The notes under the pieces were generated by a model. That model searched no databases. It was not told where the DNA came from and saw nothing but the letters and a program-made list of their open reading frames with translations. DNA of 64,000 nucleotides. Origin: Haloferax litoreum (lineage in GTDB: Archaea > Halobacteriota > Halobacteria > Halobacteriales > Haloferacaceae). Every line of letters starts with the position of its first letter. Within the stretch, counting starts at the first letter, position 1. The stretch spans positions 2,542,001 through 2,606,000 of the forward strand of contig NZ_WKJO01000001.1 in NCBI RefSeq assembly GCF_009674605.1, written 5' to 3'. The translations under genes were made by a program, and so were the position numbers. Below, piece after piece: positions 8,848 to 17,261 of this stretch.

Positions 8848-10134
8848 TTAGGGCCAGAGGCCGCGGTGTTCGTGGGCGGCGGCGACGCGTTCGAGTGCGA
8901 CCATGTACGCGGCGTCACGCCACGTCACGTCGTGGGTTTCGACCTGTTCGCGGACGGCTTCCCACGCGCGGAGCATCTCGGTCTCCAGTTCGTCGTGGAC
9001 GCGTTCGAGCGACCACGAACGGTGGTTGAGGTCCTGCAACCATTCGAAGTACGAGACGGTGACACCACCGGCGTTGGCGAGGATGTCCGGGACGACAGGG
9101 ATTTCGCGTTCTTCGAAAATCTCGCTCGCCGCGGAGGTGGTCGGGCCGTTCGCACCTTCGACGATGAGGTCTGCCTGCACGTCGCCGGCGTTCTCGGCGG
9201 TCAGCACGTTGCCGATGGCGGCCGGGATGAGTACGTCCACGTCGAGTTCGAGGAGGTCTTCGTTCGAGAGCGTCTCCGGCGCGTCGTACTTCATGACGGC
9301 TTCGGGTTCTTCCTCGTGGGTCGGCACGTCGTGGGTGTCGAGGCCGTCGGGGTCGTAGATTGCGCCGTTCACGTCGGAGACGGCGACGACCGTCGCGCCG
9401 TGGTCGTCGAGGAGTCGCGCGGCGGGTGCGCCGACGGACCCGAATCCTTGGACGGCGACGGTGGTGTCTTCGATGTCCCAGCCGAGGTAGTCGATTGCTT
9501 CGCGTGCGACGATTGCGACCGAACGGCCGGGTGCCGTATCACGGCCCTTGCTGCCGCCGACGACCGGTGGCTTGCCCGTGACGACGCCTGCCTGCGTCTC
9601 GCCTTCCTGCATCGAGTAGGCGTCCATGAACCACGCCATCGTCTGCGCGTCGGTTCCCATGTCGGGGGCAGGGATGTCTTTCGTGGGGCCGATGAACGGA
9701 CGGAGTTCTTCGGCGAAGCGGCGGGTCAGGCGCTCCTTTTCGTCCGTCGAGAGGTCCTTCGGGTTGACGACGATGCCACCTTTGGCACCACCGAAGGGGA
9801 TGTCCATCACTGCGCACTTCCACGTCATCCACATGGAGAGGCCGATACACTCGTCTTCGGTCACGTCGGGGTGGAACCGGAGGCCACCTTTGTAGGGTCC
9901 GCGGACGCTGTCGTGCTGGGCGCGATAGCCGGTGTAGACAGCGGTCGTGCCGTCGTCGCGTTCGAGCGGAACCGAGACGCGGTGGACTTGATTGGGGTGG
10001 TGGAGGCGCTCGATGACACCCGGGTCAACGTCCAGGTGCGCCGCCGCACGCTGGAGTTGGCGGCGTGCTGTTTCGAGCGCTGTCTCTTCCGTCGGTTCGT
10101 CGTCTTTCGCGGTGGATGATGCTGCGGATGCCAT
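8848..10134 (-). CDS. gdhA: Glutamate dehydrogenase (paralogue 2)
   Basis: A 428-residue second glutamate dehydrogenase with the same core motifs as the 6443 gene ([20 protein letters not shown]) but a GFGSVG Rossmann motif and a longer charged N-terminus ([17 protein letters not shown]). The different dinucleotide motif suggests opposite cofactor preference from its neighbour, i.e. one anabolic and one catabolic enzyme; this is inference. The ATG at 10134 is chosen because the upstream 19 residues of the frame are not family-like. The divergent spacer to maoC carries hairpins. Confidence 0.94.
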   Translation of the reverse strand: MASAASSTAKDDEPTEETALETARRQLQRAAAHLDVDPGVIERLHHPNQVHRVSVPLERDDGTTAVYTGYRAQHDSVRGPYKGGLRFHPDVTEDECIGLSMWMTWKCAVMDIPFGGAKGGIVVNPKDLSTDEKERLTRRFAEELRPFIGPTKDIPAPDMGTDAQTMAWFMDAYSMQEGETQAGVVTGKPPVVGGSKGRDTAPGRSVAIVAREAIDYLGWDIEDTTVAVQGFGSVGAPAARLLDDHGATVVAVSDVNGAIYDPDGLDTHDVPTHEEEPEAVMKYDAPETLSNEDLLELDVDVLIPAAIGNVLTAENAGDVQADLIVEGANGPTTSAASEIFEEREIPVVPDILANAGGVTVSYFEWLQDLNHRSWSLERVHDELETEMLRAWEAVREQVETHDVTWRDAAYMVALERVAAAHEHRGLWP

Positions 10135-10200
10135 AGTGCATTCGTGCCGGTTTTTCGCCGGCGATGCCGGTCGACCCGGTTTCTGTCGCACACGACCACC

Positions 10201-10221
10201 GGCCGCCGGTTACGGGCGGCC
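10201..10221. promoter_or_regulatory. GC-rich inverted repeat between gdhA and maoC
   Basis: ggccgcc / ggcggcc form a 7-bp perfect stem around a 7-nt loop in the 239-nt divergent spacer. It lies about 67 nt from gdhA and 150 nt from maoC. Other scattered gccgg repeats are near gdhA. Could be a shared operator; no function is known. Confidence 0.3.
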
Positions 10222-10344
10222 AGTGAGCGCTTTCGCGACTCTCGACTGTGGATAATTATAATGGTTGTTATCTGCTTTTGCTCGGGGCAATAGTTGTCAC
10301 ACCTGCCGTTGCCACACCACGTGACGCCTCGCTGACCGGCACGG

Positions 10345-10350
10345 TTTTAT
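10345..10350 (+). promoter_or_regulatory. TATA box of the maoC-like gene
   Basis: ttttat ends 24 nt before the ATG at 10374; the usual spacing of a leaderless haloarchaeal promoter. It fixes the start of the downstream gene. Confidence 0.55.
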
Positions 10351-10373
10351 CATGGTCTTACACAACCTGGACT

Positions 10374-10835
10374 ATGACCGGTCTGTACTACGAGGAGTTC
10401 GAAGTCGGCCAGACCATCGAACACGAGAAGCGCCGCACCGTCTCCGAGTCGGACAACCAGCAGTTCTGCGACATGACGATGAACCAGCAACCGCTCCACC
10501 TCGACGCGGAGTTCGCGTCCCAGACCCAGTTCGGCGAGCGACTGGTCAACGGTCTCTACACGATGAGTCTCGCCGTCGGCGTCTCGGTTCCCGACACGAC
10601 AGACGGAACCATCGTCGCCAACCTCAGTTACGACAACGTTTCGCATCCGAACCCCGTCTTCCACGGCGACACGCTCCGTGCCCAGACGACGGTCCTCGAC
10701 AAGCGCGAAACGTCTGACGGCGAACGCGGCGTCGTCACGATGAAAGTCGAGGTGTTCAATCAGGACGACGAGTTGGTCTGTGAGTTCGAGCGAACGGCAC
10801 TGTCTTTGAAGAAGGAGAACGTCGACGGCGAGTAA
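10374..10835 (+). CDS. MaoC-like acyl-CoA hydratase (hotdog fold)
   Basis: A 153-residue single-hotdog protein. It carries the MaoC hydratase region, but the usual TGDxNPxH is TMNQQPLH here, a variant found in MaoC proteins that pair with CitE-type lyases. This suggests hydration of mesaconyl-CoA, itaconyl-CoA or similar unsaturated dicarboxylyl-CoA. The frame extends to 10248, but the ATG at 10374 has a TATA box at leaderless spacing. It is divergent from the gdh-citE-gdh group and could share regulation with it. Confidence 0.82.
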   Translation: MTGLYYEEFEVGQTIEHEKRRTVSESDNQQFCDMTMNQQPLHLDAEFASQTQFGERLVNGLYTMSLAVGVSVPDTTDGTIVANLSYDNVSHPNPVFHGDTLRAQTTVLDKRETSDGERGVVTMKVEVFNQDDELVCEFERTALSLKKENVDGE

Positions 10836-10948
10836 CTCGCGGCGACTCGCTCACACCGCCCCTGAATCCTCTCGTCTTCGTCACTGCACTCGAATCGTTT
10901 CTCTCCTGCCACCCACACCGCTTTCTCTCCAGCGTCGCTACGACATCT

Positions 10949-11383
10949 ATGGACTTCGACGCTGTCGGCGCGCGTCTCTCGGCGAGTGTTGCTCGTGCTC
11001 CTCCCCCGGCGTCCATCGCTCGAGTCGGCCTCGGGTCGATGGTGTTCGCTGCCGGCGTCCACAAACTCTTCGACCCTCTCGCGTGGACCGTGTACGTCGT
11101 GGACTGGCTTGCGCCCGTGCTCGTCGTCTCGCCTGTCGTGTTCATGCTCGTCAACGGCGTCCTCGAAATTGGCTTCGGGGCGGCACTCGTCGCCGACCGG
11201 TACACCGCCGTTGCGAGCGCCGTCGCCGCCGTCTCTCTCACGGCGACGTGTCTCTATCTCGGGGTCGTGTTCGTCCTCGAAGGCGGCCTGTTCGGCGACG
11301 TTCTCGCCCGCGACGTTGGTCTCGCCGGCCTCGCGTGGGCCGTCCTTGTCGACGCACTCAGTCGACCTACCCGAACAGGGTGA
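10949..11383 (+). CDS. DoxX-like four-helix membrane protein
   Basis: A 144-residue integral membrane protein with about four helices. The ARVGLGSMVFAAGVHKL start of the first helix and the PVVFMLVNGVLEIGFG segment resemble the DoxX/DoxD group, small membrane proteins linked to quinone or thiol redox. There are no cofactor residues, so activity is unknown. Its last 17 nt overlap the convergent gene at 11367-11726. Confidence 0.65.
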   Translation: MDFDAVGARLSASVARAPPPASIARVGLGSMVFAAGVHKLFDPLAWTVYVVDWLAPVLVVSPVVFMLVNGVLEIGFGAALVADRYTAVASAVAAVSLTATCLYLGVVFVLEGGLFGDVLARDVGLAGLAWAVLVDALSRPTRTG

Positions 11384-11726
11384 CGAGGATGAGTTGCGTG
11401 TTCATCAGGCCAGCGACGCCCCACGGCACTGCGACGCCGATGGGTATCGCTGCTCGATAGTGGTTCGGGAGGACGACCCACGCGACGAGTGCCACCGTCA
11501 AGACGACGAGTTTCAAGAAGAGGAGTGCACCGACAGTGCCCATGCTGGGGATGAACGCGAGCACGACGGGGTTCAGTTCCGCCAGTCCGCGGCCGAGTCC
11601 GTACAGGGTCGTCACGACGTCGAGAATCAACGCCAACATCGTCACGGCCCAGAGGACGTTGTCGTCACTGACGACGTGCGAAAGAACGGAGCGTGGTGTC
11701 TCGGCCTGTGGAATTCCGTGACTCAT
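11367..11726 (-). CDS. Small four-span membrane protein (DUF5658-like)
   Basis: A 119-residue protein with a short polar start and about three to four hydrophobic helices. The segment LDVVTTLYGLGRGLAELNP, with Asp and Asn in the first helix region, is typical of the small DUF5658-type membrane family. No enzymatic motif. It converges with the DoxX-like gene, overlapping tail to tail. Function unknown. Confidence 0.65.
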   Translation of the reverse strand: MSHGIPQAETPRSVLSHVVSDDNVLWAVTMLALILDVVTTLYGLGRGLAELNPVVLAFIPSMGTVGALLFLKLVVLTVALVAWVVLPNHYRAAIPIGVAVPWGVAGLMNTQLILVTLFG

Positions 11727-11835
11727 TGTGGGCGCACCGAAGTGCGATACCCCACAGAGGCAGGCGACCTACCTCAGTATCCTCCGCTTAGGTCAATTAT
11801 CGAGAGGTTACCTGCCGGAAAAACAGAATATTAAC

Positions 11836-13581
11836 TCAGAGTATCGTCCCGTGTTTCTTGTCGGGAAGCGACTTCTCGACGGAGGCGTAGAACTCGAAGC
11901 GGTTGACGAGTTCGTCACGGAGCGACGACGGCGGGACGATTTCGTCGATGACGACTTCGCTCGCCATCCGGTGGACGTCGATGTCTTCGCGGTACTCCTC
12001 GCGGAGTTCGTCTTCGCGTATCTTGCGCTCGTCCGGGTCGTCGATAGCGGCGAGTTTGTTCGCGTACACGGCGTTGATAGCGGCCTCCGGGCCCATGATG
12101 CCAATTTCGCCGGACGGGAGCGCGATGACGCTGTCCGGGTCGTAGGCGGGGCCGCCCATCGCGTAGATGCCCGCGCCGTAGGCTTTGCGCACGATGACCG
12201 TCTGTTTGGGAACCGTCGCCGACGAGGTGGCGTAGATGAACTTCTTGCCTTTCTCCAGGATGGCGTCCTCTTCGACTTGCGACCCGGCCATGAACCCCGG
12301 CGTGTCACAGAGGTAGAGCAGTGGAATCTCGTATGCGTCGCACGTCCAGATGAACTCGGCCGCTTTCTCTGCGGCGTCTGGGAAGATTGCACCCGAGCGC
12401 TCAGTGGGTTGGTTGGCGACGATGCCGACCGGTCGGCCGTCTATCTTCGCGAACGTGGTGACGATTTCCTTCCCGTAGTCGGGTTTGAGTTCGAAGGCCG
12501 ACTCGGCGTCCACGATACGCTCTATCAGGTCGTGGACGTCGTAGGGGCGGTTCGGCGACTCGGGGATGAGTTCGTCGATGCCCTCGGGCGAGAAGCGTGG
12601 CGGTTTCGGTTCCGAACGCGGTGGTTTCTCGCCGGCCTTGTTCGGGAGGTACGTGATGAGTTGCGAGACGAGTTCGCGGGCGTGCTCTTCGTCGCGGGCG
12701 ACCAAGTCGGCACTGCCCGATTCTTGGGCGTGCATCTGTGCCCCGCCGAGGTCCTGCATCGAAATCTCCTCGCCGGTGACCATCTTCACCATGCGCGGCG
12801 AGGCGATGGCCATCGCGGACATGCCTTCGACCATGATGGTGAAGTCGGCGAAGACGGGTGTGTACGCGGCACCCGCGATACACGGCCCGTATAGGACGCA
12901 AATCTGCGGGACGTATCCCGAGAGCATCGAGTGGTTGTAGTAATACTTCCCGATGCCTTCGCGGTTTGCGAAGAACCCAGACTGCTGGTCGATACGACCT
13001 CCCGATGAGTCCATCAGGTACAACACCGGTTTCCCGGTCTTGAGGGCACGTTGCTGCATGCGGAGGAACTTCTCGACGCCGCGACGGGCCATCGACCCTG
13101 CCTTGACGGTGAAGTCGTTGGCCATGAAGTGCAGGTCACGGCCATCGAACTCGGCGGCACCGGTGAGGAGGCCGTCACCGGGCAGTCGCGTGTTGGGGTC
13201 CGTGCCGTCCACCTCGGGGGAGTTCTCGTGCCACGAATCGAAGTTGGCGAACTTTCCGTCTTCGAACTTCAGGCCCTCGGGGAACCACAGGTCGAGACGG
13301 TCACGGACGAAGAGTTTACCCGCTTCGGGAAGTCGCTCTTTGTACTTCTCGGGGCCACCACCGAGGATGTCGGCAATCTCCTCGCGGAGTTTCGCTTCAC
13401 GCTCGGTCGGTTCCATGTCGTCTTCGAGCGGGAAGGTGTCCGCAGGCGGTTCGGCGTTCGCGACGGCCTCCTCGCCCTCGCCGACGAACACGTCCACGTC
13501 GGTCGCGAGATGTCGGGCAAGCGCGCTCGCGATGGCTTCGGCCTCTTCGCCAGTCGCGCCGTCGCCGATTCTGACCTTCAT
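11836..13581 (-). CDS. Acyl-CoA carboxylase carboxyltransferase with extra N-terminal module
   Basis: A 581-residue biotin-dependent carboxyltransferase (beta-type). The two crotonase-like halves are intact: the first with SSGGRIDQQ, GPCIAGAAYTP and the SPRMVKMVTGEE / LGGAQMH segment, the second with VGIVANQP, DTPGFM and RKAYGAGIYAMGGP. It resembles methylcrotonyl/propionyl-CoA carboxylase beta chains. Unusually, the first ~45 residues (MKVRIGDGATGEEAEAIASA...) look like a small carboxylase-accessory (epsilon/PccX-like) domain before the normal start. No biotin carboxylase or carrier gene is near, so its alpha partner must be elsewhere. An ATG at 13620 is an alternative start. Confidence 0.88.
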   Translation of the reverse strand: MKVRIGDGATGEEAEAIASALARHLATDVDVFVGEGEEAVANAEPPADTFPLEDDMEPTEREAKLREEIADILGGGPEKYKERLPEAGKLFVRDRLDLWFPEGLKFEDGKFANFDSWHENSPEVDGTDPNTRLPGDGLLTGAAEFDGRDLHFMANDFTVKAGSMARRGVEKFLRMQQRALKTGKPVLYLMDSSGGRIDQQSGFFANREGIGKYYYNHSMLSGYVPQICVLYGPCIAGAAYTPVFADFTIMVEGMSAMAIASPRMVKMVTGEEISMQDLGGAQMHAQESGSADLVARDEEHARELVSQLITYLPNKAGEKPPRSEPKPPRFSPEGIDELIPESPNRPYDVHDLIERIVDAESAFELKPDYGKEIVTTFAKIDGRPVGIVANQPTERSGAIFPDAAEKAAEFIWTCDAYEIPLLYLCDTPGFMAGSQVEEDAILEKGKKFIYATSSATVPKQTVIVRKAYGAGIYAMGGPAYDPDSVIALPSGEIGIMGPEAAINAVYANKLAAIDDPDERKIREDELREEYREDIDVHRMASEVVIDEIVPPSSLRDELVNRFEFYASVEKSLPDKKHGTIL

Positions 13582-13677
13582 ACCTTGGGATGCGACACCG
13601 TATTCAAAATGGTTTTCCATGCACGATTTGCCACCGAGTCGAAACAGCGATGTGTCACCTGAGGCAACACCTCGGTC

Positions 13678-14988
13678 GTGTCCCCTCCCTGGCCGTCCTC
13701 TCGCCGGTCGTTCCTCCACGCGACGGGTGCCGCCGTCTTCGCCGGTGTCGCCGGATGTCTCGGTCGCCCGAAGTACGACGCAGAAGCGCTCAGGGAGGTA
13801 CTCGAAGACCCGATTCCACGACCCCCACCGGCGAGTCTCCCGCTCCCCGACGGCTACCTCGGTGGCGCCCGCGACACCGCAGAACGGAGTGCGGCGGCGC
13901 TGGCCGAGCGTCTGTCCTCGCTCCCCGACGATGTCTCTCCAGACAGTCTCTCCGTCGAGAGAGCGTCGAACCACTTGAAGGGAGGACGAGCGTCCATCAC
14001 TGAGAGCACCCAGCAACAGTCCACAGACGCGATGCGGTCGATTCGTGAGGCACGGAGCACGCTCAGTGAGGGACGCGGATGGCTCGACACCGCCGTTGGC
14101 AAGGTGGAGACTGACGCGCTCTGGGAGCACGACGTCGACCTCGGCCGCGTGCTCGCCCGTTCGTGGACGGACGTGGAGTATCGTGCGACGACAGTTCCGG
14201 TCGGTATCTACGCTGCCGCCGAGACTGAGGCACTCCTCCTCGAAGCGGGGTCCTCGCTCGAATCGGTCGACCGAGCGCTAATCGGCACCGACAGCGTCGA
14301 CGACGAGACGGAACGATATCGTCTGTTCGCTGCTGCGATGGGTGAACTCTCGCACGCCCGTGCCGCACTCGCGGACGCGAACGCCGTCATCGGCGGGCAA
14401 CGCGAACGGGTCTTCGAGGGAACGCCCTCGCTTCGAGACCCGATGGCTACCGCGGCGCAGACCCTCCTCGAAACGACCGAAGCGGACATCGAATCGATGA
14501 CCCCAGTCTCGGACGAACAACCACGGGTCGTCCACGAGGTACTCGACGAACTGTCCGTCAGGCCACCGCGAGACGTTCGAGACGCTCTCGACGCGAATCG
14601 GCCGGCGACGGCGCTCTCGAACCTTCGATGGCGGCGACAACGACTCACCGCACGGGAGGGAGTCGATAGGGAATCGCTGTCTGTTCCGGAGTCGAACGAG
14701 GCACTCGTCTCGTCTCGACGGGCGGCTATCGACGCACTCCGGCAGGCGCGTTCGACCGTCGGTGACCCAGTCGAGCACACCTGTATTCGACAGGCACAGT
14801 TCGAGGCGATACGTGGTGACCGTGACGTGGAGAACGTCGCCAACGAAGTGGGGAGAAGCGAGTCACGGGCCACCGAGTTTGCGACTCGGGGGTACGCCCA
14901 CTACGTCGCCGCGAAGCACCTCGCGACGGCGGCGAAACCGACGGCTACGAGACTCGTGAGCGCAGTCGAAAACGAACTCGGTCGGTAG
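13678..14988 (+). CDS. Tat-exported lipoprotein of unknown function
   Basis: A 436-residue secreted lipoprotein. Residues 8-12 (SRRSF) form a twin-arginine signal, followed by a hydrophobic stretch and a lipobox VAGC with the lipid-bearing Cys at 27. The mature part is highly charged and almost wholly helical, with many Arg/Glu/Ala residues and no recognised domain, suggesting helical bundles. The start is GTG at 13678, divergent from the carboxyltransferase with 96 nt between. Role at the outer face of the membrane is unknown. Confidence 0.75.
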   Translation: MSPPWPSSRRSFLHATGAAVFAGVAGCLGRPKYDAEALREVLEDPIPRPPPASLPLPDGYLGGARDTAERSAAALAERLSSLPDDVSPDSLSVERASNHLKGGRASITESTQQQSTDAMRSIREARSTLSEGRGWLDTAVGKVETDALWEHDVDLGRVLARSWTDVEYRATTVPVGIYAAAETEALLLEAGSSLESVDRALIGTDSVDDETERYRLFAAAMGELSHARAALADANAVIGGQRERVFEGTPSLRDPMATAAQTLLETTEADIESMTPVSDEQPRVVHEVLDELSVRPPRDVRDALDANRPATALSNLRWRRQRLTAREGVDRESLSVPESNEALVSSRRAAIDALRQARSTVGDPVEHTCIRQAQFEAIRGDRDVENVANEVGRSESRATEFATRGYAHYVAAKHLATAAKPTATRLVSAVENELGR

Positions 14989-15000
14989 TCCAGCGCCGAG

Positions 15001-15894
15001 TCAGTCCAGCGCCGTTTCGAGTTTCTCTACGAGGTCCGAGTTCCCGATGTGGAGGGGCGTCCGAGCGTGGAGGTCCGGTTTGTCCACGTCGAGGAGTGAC
15101 TGCGTACCGTCGGAGGACGCGCCACCGGCGGTTTCGAGGACGTAGCCGATGGGGTAGCCTTCGAACTGGACCCGGAGTTTTCCTTCGGGTGCCGACTGGA
15201 GGGCGGGGTAACTGAAGATGCCGCCGTAGGTGAGAATCTGGTTCACGTCGCCAATCATCGACCCGCCGTAGCGGAGTTTCCGGGACTCGTCCTGTTCGAC
15301 GTCGCGGGCGAACGCTTCGAAGTCCTCGGTCCAGTCGGGGACGCGCCCGCCGAACCCGTAGACACTGCCGTCCTCGGGGAGGGTGATGTCCTCGCGGACG
15401 AGTTCGTAGGTCGCGTCGTCGTAGATAACGTACTCGTCGACGACGCCGTCGCGGGCGACAATCATCGTCATGACGGGGCCGTAGAGGACGTAACCTGCGG
15501 CCACGATGTCGCGGCCGTGTGCCGGAAGTGGCCCGTCGTAGACGGCGAAGATGGTCCCCATCGTATTGTTCGGCTTGAGGTTCGACGACCCGTCGAGTGG
15601 GTCGAGTCCGACAGACAGTGACCCGTTGCCAACGTCGATGGTATCGGGTCGCTCTTCGCTCCCGTACTCTCCGACGCCTTCGAGGGCTCCGATACGCTCG
15701 CAGAGCAAGTCGTCGGCGAACACGTCGGCGGCCATCTGCGTCTCGCCACTCGGGTTCTGTGCTTCGGATTTGACGCGTCGGCCGGGGAGGCCGGTGCGAA
15801 TCTCTGGGGCAGTCGTCGCGATGACGTCGACCACTTCGTCGATGGTCTTCGTGTCGCGGGGGGAATCTGCGGTGTTCACGTCTTTGGTCGCCAT
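15001..15894 (-). CDS. fbp: Fructose-1,6-bisphosphatase, class I
   Basis: A 297-residue class I FBPase, the gluconeogenic step removing the C1 phosphate of fructose-1,6-bisphosphate. The metal site LDPLDGSSN is at 97-105; [16 protein letters not shown] and [13 protein letters not shown] are the conserved C-terminal active-site segments. A gaggtg Shine-Dalgarno six bases before the ATG (15901-15906) sets the start; the longer frame to 16113 is leader. The nearest good TATA box is about 160 nt upstream, giving an unusually long untranslated leader. Confidence 0.93.
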   Translation of the reverse strand: MATKDVNTADSPRDTKTIDEVVDVIATTAPEIRTGLPGRRVKSEAQNPSGETQMAADVFADDLLCERIGALEGVGEYGSEERPDTIDVGNGSLSVGLDPLDGSSNLKPNNTMGTIFAVYDGPLPAHGRDIVAAGYVLYGPVMTMIVARDGVVDEYVIYDDATYELVREDITLPEDGSVYGFGGRVPDWTEDFEAFARDVEQDESRKLRYGGSMIGDVNQILTYGGIFSYPALQSAPEGKLRVQFEGYPIGYVLETAGGASSDGTQSLLDVDKPDLHARTPLHIGNSDLVEKLETALD

Positions 15895-16207
15895 TATAGA
15901 CACCTCTCGGACGAGGCGTGTGATGGATACGGTTCGACCCCACCGAGACAGGACCGGCCAGCGGGGACGTTCGAGGACGTGGGGACCGTCTGCGGGGAGA
16001 CGGCAGTCGTGTCGGCGCCGGGTATCATCTGGTTCAAAATCGTGTAACCAGATATTTAAAGACTGTGTATACGTGGATTTGGAAGAGAGTGCTGAATTTG
16101 GACAGTAGGACACCCATAACCGAATATTGCGACTATTTTTGAACCGAATATAACTTACTACTCAGATAGTAAAAGTTCGGGTCGGGGGGTCGTCACTTCG
16201 AGACTGG
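15895..16207 (-). promoter_or_regulatory. fbp leader and promoter region, 313 nt without genes
   Basis: Read toward fbp: TATA box tttaaatatc at 16052-16060, about 130 nt of leader, then SD gaggtg at 15901-15906. Upstream of the TATA box the direct repeat aaccgaatat occurs at 16118-16127 and 16142-16151, with an inverted repeat ttacta...tagtaa at 16156-16173 that may instead belong to the 3' end of the next gene. Haloarchaeal mRNAs are mostly leaderless, so the long leader is notable. Confidence 0.45.
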
Positions 16208-17146
16208 CTACTCGGTCGCGTCGCGTGCCTGCGATTTCCACTCGCTGATGACCGCGTGGTCCATCTTGAGTGCGTCCGCGACGTGTTCTGGGTCCGCCGT
16301 GGCGAGTCGGCGAACAGACCGGACACCAGCCTCGGCGAGGCGTTCGGCGTCCTCTTCACCGATTCCGTCGAGAGTCGTGAGCGGCGTCGGTTTCGACCGT
16401 TCACGCCACGCTGCCTCCGCAGCAATCGCGTCACCGGACCCGTCTGCTGACGCGTCGTTCTGCCCGCGGGGCGTCCAATCTCCCTGTCGCGTCGGACTCT
16501 CTGTCTGGGAGGCCGTCCCCGACGGGGTCCAGTCGCCGTCTGTGGTCGGGTCGTCCGGCGTGTCCGTCTCGCCAGTCGGAGTCCAATCGCCGGTCTGTTC
16601 GTCTTCGTCGGCGGCATCTTTCCACTCGCCAGAACTCGCGGCGACCCACGCGCGTTCGTCGTCTCCCAACCCGCGAACTTGTGACGAACGTCGGTCGAGG
16701 TCGTCGCCCGAGTTGAACGACCACGACAGGGAGTGCCAGCGACGAATCTTCGCTGCGACCCCCGGATTGGTCCCCGCTTCGACCAGGTCGCGGTAGCACA
16801 CCTGCCCGTCGAGAATCGACTCGACGTCGATACCTGCCGACTCCAACGAATCCGCCGTCGCTGGGCCGACGAACTTCAGGTCTTGAAGGTCGGACGGTGC
16901 GTCGGTCTGCTCGTCGTCTGCTCGTGGCTTGAGTAGGTTTTCGATGGCCTCGTCGGTGTTCGTCGGGTCCCCCTCTGGTCCAGTCGGTTGGCCCGTCGCA
17001 TCGACTGGGTTCCCATCGGCGTCGAGCGACTGGCCGTCGGTATCTAACAGGTTCTCGTCGACGTACAGTGGGTTCTCCGCAGTGTCCGTTTGGTGCCCCT
17101 CAGCGCCGTCTTCGTCGTGTGTGCCCGTGTCGTTCTCGCCAGTCAC
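16208..17146 (-). CDS. Helix-hairpin-helix repeat protein with Gly-Asp-Trp-Thr-Pro repeats
   Basis: A 312-residue acidic protein with two helix-hairpin-helix-like modules: LKFVGPATADSLESAGI at ~89-105 and LDGIGEEDAERLAEAGV at ~268-284, each followed by a short helical tail. Between them an acidic, low-complexity linker has three copies of GDWTPxG spaced 18 residues apart. HhH pairs usually bind DNA or stabilise protein contacts. No catalytic motif. The start is GTG at 17146; an ATG slightly upstream is out of frame. Function unknown, perhaps DNA-associated. Confidence 0.7.
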   Translation of the reverse strand: MTGENDTGTHDEDGAEGHQTDTAENPLYVDENLLDTDGQSLDADGNPVDATGQPTGPEGDPTNTDEAIENLLKPRADDEQTDAPSDLQDLKFVGPATADSLESAGIDVESILDGQVCYRDLVEAGTNPGVAAKIRRWHSLSWSFNSGDDLDRRSSQVRGLGDDERAWVAASSGEWKDAADEDEQTGDWTPTGETDTPDDPTTDGDWTPSGTASQTESPTRQGDWTPRGQNDASADGSGDAIAAEAAWRERSKPTPLTTLDGIGEEDAERLAEAGVRSVRRLATADPEHVADALKMDHAVISEWKSQARDATE

Positions 17147-17230
17147 CGTTGCATGTCCACATTTCCGCGCGTGACTTGACTGTTTCCGTGAAAGTCATAC
17201 ATTTGTCATTATTTTGGACGGGTCGGCAAG

Positions 17231-17237
17231 TTTTACT
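17231..17237 (+). promoter_or_regulatory. TATA box of 3-hydroxyacyl-CoA dehydrogenase gene
   Basis: ttttact, 25 nt before the ATG at 17262; leaderless spacing supports that start over the frame beginning at 17214. Confidence 0.55.
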
Positions 17238-17261
17238 TTGCCACCTCGCGCAGTCCAGCGC

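Noticed and set aside
8866-10119. 417-codon forward frame opposite the second glutamate dehydrogenase
   Set aside because: Composition is His/Val/Phe-rich as expected of antisense to biased codons; the opposite strand encodes intact gdh.
11728-12894. Long forward open frame (388 codons) across the carboxyltransferase gene
   Set aside because: It is antisense to clearly conserved carboxyltransferase motifs; long antisense frames are common in GC-rich haloarchaeal DNA.
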